Source of the DNA: Agapanthus africanus
Lineage: Eukaryota; Streptophyta; Magnoliopsida; Asparagales; Amaryllidaceae
DNA length: 64,000 nt
Assembly: GCA_030015575.1 (NCBI GenBank)
Contig: JASDDO010000026.1
Coordinates: 189,125,739 to 189,189,738 of the forward strand
Direction: 5' to 3'
Part shown: positions 60,120 to 64,000 of the stretch, one piece after another
How positions within the stretch are numbered: the first letter of the stretch is position 1
Layout: every line of letters begins with the position of its first letter
Made by a program: the position numbers and the translations under genes
Notes under the pieces: model-generated
Databases searched by the model: none
Told to the model about the DNA's origin: nothing
What the model saw: the letters and a program-made list of their open reading frames with translations, nothing else

Positions 60120-61267
60120 ATAATACTCTGTATAAGAGATAATTTAATTCTCTGTGGCTAAGATGCCTGGGACCGGAAGAAGTAAGAAGAGTCCTCCAAT
60201 AAACTCACGACGGACTCTGCGGCTCTCACCAAGCCGAGCCGAAGATGAAACTAAAGATCAAAAGGATGGGTTGTTATTGGCCAACGATGATTCAAGACTG
60301 CCTAAAATACGCGAAGCAGTACCACTCGTGCCAGATTCACGGGGACTTTATCCACCAACATCCAAATCCGCTATATCCAACGGTGGCTAGCTGGCCATTC
60401 GAAATGTGGGGAACTGATATAATCGGGCCAATCGAACCAGTATCGTCCAGAAGACATCAGTTCATACTAGAAACAAATGATTACTTCTCCAAGTGGGCAA
60501 AAGCAGTACCACTAAGAGAAGTGAAATCGGAGAATATCCTCCATTTCTTCAAGACATACGTCATTTATCGGTTCGGTACTCCGCGGCGGATTATCTCCGA
60601 TAACGGGCCAGCCTATAGAAGCCACAAGATCAGTCGCTTCGCGCAACAGCATAACATAAACTGGAGATATTCATCGGTCTATAATCCCCGAGCTAACGGT
60701 CTAGCTGAGGCTTTTAACAAGACCTTGACGAAATTCGTGAAGAAAACGGTGTCTCGAAATAAGAAGGAATGGCACGAGAGACTGCATGAAGCTCTCTGGG
60801 CGTATCGAACTACATTCAAAACAGCCACGAACACAACGCCGTATGCATTGGTATTCGGCATAGAAGCGGTACTCCCTCTCGAGATAGAGTTACCCTCTCT
60901 ACGAGTGGCGGTTCACTACGAGCAAACAGACGAAGAAAATGATCACCTTCGGCTTGAGGAGCTCGATGCCCTTGATGAAACCCGGCTCATAGCGAAACAA
61001 CATCTGGAGGCTTATAAAGCGAAGATGATGTGCTCATATGAAAGATTGACTAGGCCGAGAACATTCCACCAAGGCGAACTCGTGCTAGTGGTCAAAAGGC
61101 CTATGATCCCCAATCATGCCAAACGGGGGAAATTCGATCCGAACTATTGAAGCCCGTATATCATAGACAAAGTTTACCAGGGTGGAGCCTATCTTTTCAT
61201 GGGCATGCTTGGTGAAAGACCTTTCAGGCCAATAAACGTCCGCTTCCTGAAAAAATACTACGCCTGA
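60120..61267 (+). pseudogene. F integrase region
   Basis: Gypsy integrase: zinc-binding region (near 60200-60340, ending CQIHGDFIH), catalytic core with WGTDIIGPIEP (Asp), IISDNGPAY (Asp) and NGLAEAFNKTL (Glu), then the WHERLHEALWAYRTT block, TPYALVFGIEAVLPLEIE and a C-terminal part ending near PINVRFLKKYYA. The core reads well (about 60400-60870). Some lesions around it. No chromodomain is seen, as expected for Tat. Confidence 0.9.
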
Positions 61268-61607
61268 CGAGTCACGGCCTAGGTCAACAATAGATGACGA
61301 CGCCTATGTCCGCTAGCTATCTTTCTAAGCCAAAACTTTATAAGTAGTAGCCGGCTTACGGACTGAAACGTCCTTAAACTAACGATTGACCACTATGTCC
61401 TAAAACTATGTTGACCGAGACGTCGATAAACTACTACGGACCGCAGCATCCCAAGGCTGACACAAAAAAAATATAAATAAAAGAACGGTATGTCCATAAG
61501 CAAAATGGGCACGGATGAAAACCCGAAAGGGCTCCGTGAGTAAAAAACAGCAGAGCTACCGGCGAGTTTTGTGAAAACCCGAAAGGGCGCAATCTCATTA
61601 AAAGACA

Positions 61608-62124
61608 CTTGCAAGATCCTCTCGACCTTGTAAGGAGAAACCACCTGTGTGGGATCCTTACTACTCACAAGGGAGCAACATACTTAGGGATCCCTACGAT
61701 ACCTAAGGAGAAATTACACTTGCGAGATCCTCACGACTCGTAAGAAGAACCCTCTTATGAGACCCTCACGGCTCATAAGATTCAAAAGCCTTAAGCTACA
61801 GGGATCTGAACCTGTTCTTAAGCCATCACAACCTCCAATTTTGCCCTACAAGCGTCCCGATATCGACCCTTATATACAATCTACGGGCACAAATAAACAT
61901 TTCCCTAACAAAGTCGCATCAGAAACCGGGGATGTGCTCATATGGCGAATAACACTTATAATTCCTCTCGACTTATAAGGAGAAAATACTCTTGTAAGAT
62001 CCTTACGACTTATAAGAGACCATACACTTAAGACTCCTCACGATTCTTAAGGAGAAAACGCACCTACGAGATCCTCATGACTCGTAGGGAGAAATACCTT
62101 TATGAGACCTTACGGCTCGTAAAG
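61608..62124 (+). repeat. 35-36 bp hairpin array, block 1
   Basis: Ten units, each a 7-9 bp stem around a near-constant 9-10 base loop (ATCCTCACGA-like), plus a GAGAAA-type spacer. Starts: 61608, 61645, 61683, 61719, 61754, 61955, 61991, 62027, 62063 and 62098. Stems differ but pair: CTTGCGAG/CTCGTAAG, CTTATGAG/CTCATAAG, CTTGTAAG/CTTATAAG, CTTAAGA/TCTTAAG, CCTACGAG/CTCGTAGG. Confidence 0.88.
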
Positions 62125-62259
62125 TTAAAAGCCTTAGTCGACAGGATCCTAACCTTGTTTACTAAACCGCCTTTATTCGACATTGATAGAGAAAAATTAT
62201 GATTCGCTCCTGACAATATCCCAGTTGTAGCGATGCTGATGCCGAAATCGGTGTCCAAT

Positions 62260-62560
62260 CACAAACTCGCAGTAAAAAGTCAGCGAGCCACATATGCATA
62301 TGAAATAGCCGAAATGATGGGGCAACTTGCAATAAAATCAGCAAGTAAAAGTGTATGCATGCAAAATAGCCGAAATGATTGGGCAACTCGCAATAAAGAG
62401 CAGTGAGTAAATAAAAAAATAGTCGAAATGATTGGGCAACTCGCAATAAAGAGCAGCGAGTAAATAAAACAAAAAGCCGAAATGATTGGGCACCGCGAAA
62501 AATAGCCAAAATGATTGGGCAATCACGACTTTCGCGATATAAAAGCTGAAATGATAAAGC
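62260..62560 (+). repeat. 53-61 bp tandem repeats with ACTCGC/GCGAGT hairpins
   Basis: Units contain AGCCGAAATGATTGGGCAAC followed by a stem-loop: CTCGC...GCGAG (62266/62283), ACTTGC...GCAAGT (62325/62341), ACTCGC...GTGAGT (62386/62403) and ACTCGC...GCGAGT (62439/62456). Two further units (about 62480-62560) are more diverged. Confidence 0.82.
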
Positions 62561-62837
62561 ATTGCGGAAGGAAAAATATATAAAATGAAACTTTTTGCCC
62601 TACAGATGAGATCACATTGATCCCTGTATACAATCCAGAGGCACAAACAAAGAGGGAACCATACATTCCCACCAGGCTCCATCAGAAAAAGAAGCCCAAT
62701 CTCGACGGTTCACAGCCAACAAGGAGATCATCTCAACATTCGTCTCATTACAACAGACGCAACATCAGCAAATCGGAGATGCGGCGAAGTTCCCAGTTCC
62801 ATGACTCGACGATGCACAGACAACCGAGAGTCAACCC

Positions 62838-63680
62838 ATCCCGGTCCTTGCAGAACACGGCTTATGTCAATCCTGACCCGTGAGAAGCGTCCAGAGCGGA
62901 TCCTGGTCCTTGCGGAACACGGCTAATGTCAATCCTGACCCCGTGGGAAGCACCCAGAGCAAATCCAGGTTTCATGAAACACGGCTTATATCAATTCTAA
63001 CCCCGTGAGAAGCGTCCAGAGGGGATCATGGTCTTTGCCGAACACGGATAATGTCAATTCTGTCCCCGTGGGAAGCACCCAGAGCAAATCCTGGTTTCGT
63101 GGAACACGGATTATGTCAATTCTGACCCCGTGAGAAGCGTCCAGAGCGGATCCTGGTCCTTGTGGAACACGGCTTATGTCAAATCCGACCCCGTGGGAAG
63201 TACCCAGAGCAAATCCTGGTTTCGTGGAATACGTCTTATGTCAATTCTGACCCCGTGGGAAGCGTCCAGAGCGGATCCTGGTCATTGCGGAACACGGCTT
63301 ATGTCAATTCTGACCCGTGGGAAGCACCCAGAGCAAATCCTAGTTTCGTGGAACACGGCTTATGTCAATCCTGACCCCGTGAGAAGCGTCCAGAGTGGAT
63401 CCTGGTCCTAGCGAAACACGGCTTATGTCAATTCTGACCCGTAGGAAGCACCCAGAGCAAATCCTGGTTTCGTGGAACACGGCTTATGTCAATACTGACC
63501 CCGTGAGAAGCGTCCAGAGCGGATCCTGGTCCTTGCAGAACACGGCTTATGTCAATCCTGACCCTGTGGGAAGCACCCAAAGCAAATCCTGGTCCCATAG
63601 AACACGGCTAAAGTCAATCTTTTCCCCGTGGGAAATGGCCAGAGCAACCCTGACCCCATGAAATGCGGATAATGTCAACC
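62838..63680 (+). repeat. Satellite-like array of about 14 units of 61-63 bp, alternating two types
   Basis: Each unit ends ACACGGCTTATGTCAAT. Two variants alternate: one with GAGAAGCGTCCAGAGCGGAT and one with GGGAAGCACCCAGAGCAAAT, giving a dimeric higher-order unit of about 125 bp. Sequence identity between like units is high, so the array was homogenised recently. Confidence 0.9.
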
Positions 63681-63690
63681 TCATCCATCA

Positions 63691-64000
63691 CTTACGGGTC
63701 CTCTCGACGTGTAAGGGAAAAAACACTATTGTGAGATCCTTACGACTCTCAAGAGAAAACACATTTAGGAATCCTTACGATTCTTAAGGAGAAAATACAC
63801 CTGCGAGATCCTCTCGACCGGTAGGGAGAAAATTCTTTATGAAACCCTCACGGCTCATAAATTTGAAAAGTCTTAGCTGGAAGATCCTAACCCTGTCTCC
63901 TAAGCCATCGTTGCTTCGCGGAGAAGTCAATGTAGATTTTCTACAGGCCACACTCTCCGAAAAGAAAGGAAATAATCGCTTACGGGTCCTCTCGACTTGT
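63691..64000 (+). repeat. 35-36 bp hairpin array, block 2 (runs off the window)
   Basis: The same hairpin family as block 1 resumes after the 62-bp array: CTTAC...GTAAG (63691/63711), TTTATGA...TCATAAA (near 63835) and more diverged units, the last starting near 63982. A CTTAGCTGGAAGATCCTAAC-type spacer links groups of units in both blocks, so hairpins are nested in a larger repeat of a few hundred bases. Confidence 0.8.

Larger units (their letters stand above)
16628..64000 (+). mobile_element. Element F: giant Tat/Ogre-like Ty3/gypsy retrotransposon, 3' end outside window
   Basis: 5' LTR, primer-binding site, an extra ORF ahead of gag, gag, protease, RT, RNase H, a second archaeal-type RNase H, integrase and a long 3' untranslated region with tandem repeats. 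RT before integrase marks Ty3/gypsy. The extra upstream ORF, dual RNase H and repeat-rich 3' region are known traits of the Tat/Ogre lineage. Elements G, H and I are inserted in it. Without them it covers about 15.3 kb here, and its 3' LTR is not reached. It is broken by several lesions besides the three insertions. It lies inside the leader of E; the expected target duplication is ATGCC (16623-16627). Confidence 0.9.
61268..64000 (+). other. F 3' untranslated region, repeat-rich, runs off the window
   Basis: More than 2.7 kb after pol without a convincing coding region. Tandem repeats of four kinds fill it: mini-hairpins like those in the LTR (near 61359-61430), 35-36 bp hairpin units (61608-62124 and 63691-64000), 53-61 bp units (62260-62560) and 61-63 bp units (about 62838-63680). 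Tat/Ogre elements are known to carry hypervariable tandem repeats in this region. Open frames across the 62-bp array are a by-product of repetition. Confidence 0.8.

Noticed and set aside
62617-63661. Several plus-strand open frames with repeated HGLCQ/TAYVN-type peptides
   Set aside because: These come from the 61-63 bp repeats read in shifting frames, not from a protein gene.
62838-63680. CRISPR-like array
   Set aside because: Units are contiguous tandem repeats with no unique spacers, inside a plant retrotransposon.

Overview
This window reads as intergenic heterochromatin of a large, repeat-rich plant genome. I found no convincing host gene. Essentially all of it is LTR retrotransposon sequence. 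Plant signs are Ty1/copia and Ty3/gypsy polyproteins of plant type, primer-binding sites matching initiator-Met tRNA (TGGTATCAGAGC), and a Tat/Ogre-like gypsy element with a second, archaeal-type RNase H. The species cannot be named from this sequence.

Layout (letters are mine; every element lies on the + strand). A, 1-6173: Ty1/copia, 5' end outside the window, 3' LTR 4455-6173. B, 6174-6721: tail of an older copia-type LTR. 6722-6885: degenerate telomere-like repeats. C, 6886-10844: old diverged LTR of the same family as element I. D, 10845-11984: start of an old copia-type LTR. E, 11985-16627: copia-type element (5' LTR plus leader) interrupted by F. F, 16628 to beyond 64000: a very large Tat/Ogre-like Ty3/gypsy element with 5' LTR 16628-19802, an extra ORF, gag, protease, RT, RNase H, archaeal-type RNase H, integrase and a long 3' untranslated region; its 3' LTR is outside the window.

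Three younger elements sit inside F: copia G (24010-33826, target duplication TATAA/GATAA), copia H (34871-44993, GATGA/GATGA) and non-autonomous LARD-like element I (47068-59152, GAAAA/GAAAA; LTRs about 4.56 kb, no recognisable coding domains). Order of arrival: D, then E, then F, then G, H and I. Without the three inserts F spans about 15.3 kb inside the window. LTR pairs of G, H and I look about 96-98% alike over the stretches compared by eye, so they are fairly young. All coding elements are broken by several lesions, and F also by the three insertions.

The most unusual signal lies in the noncoding parts. The F LTR, the F 3' untranslated region and the I internal region are built from short inverted repeats arranged in series. 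Within each series the core or loop stays nearly constant, while the arms change from copy to copy and stay complementary. This compensatory pattern occurs in at least five separate repeat sets and is the best candidate here for something undescribed.
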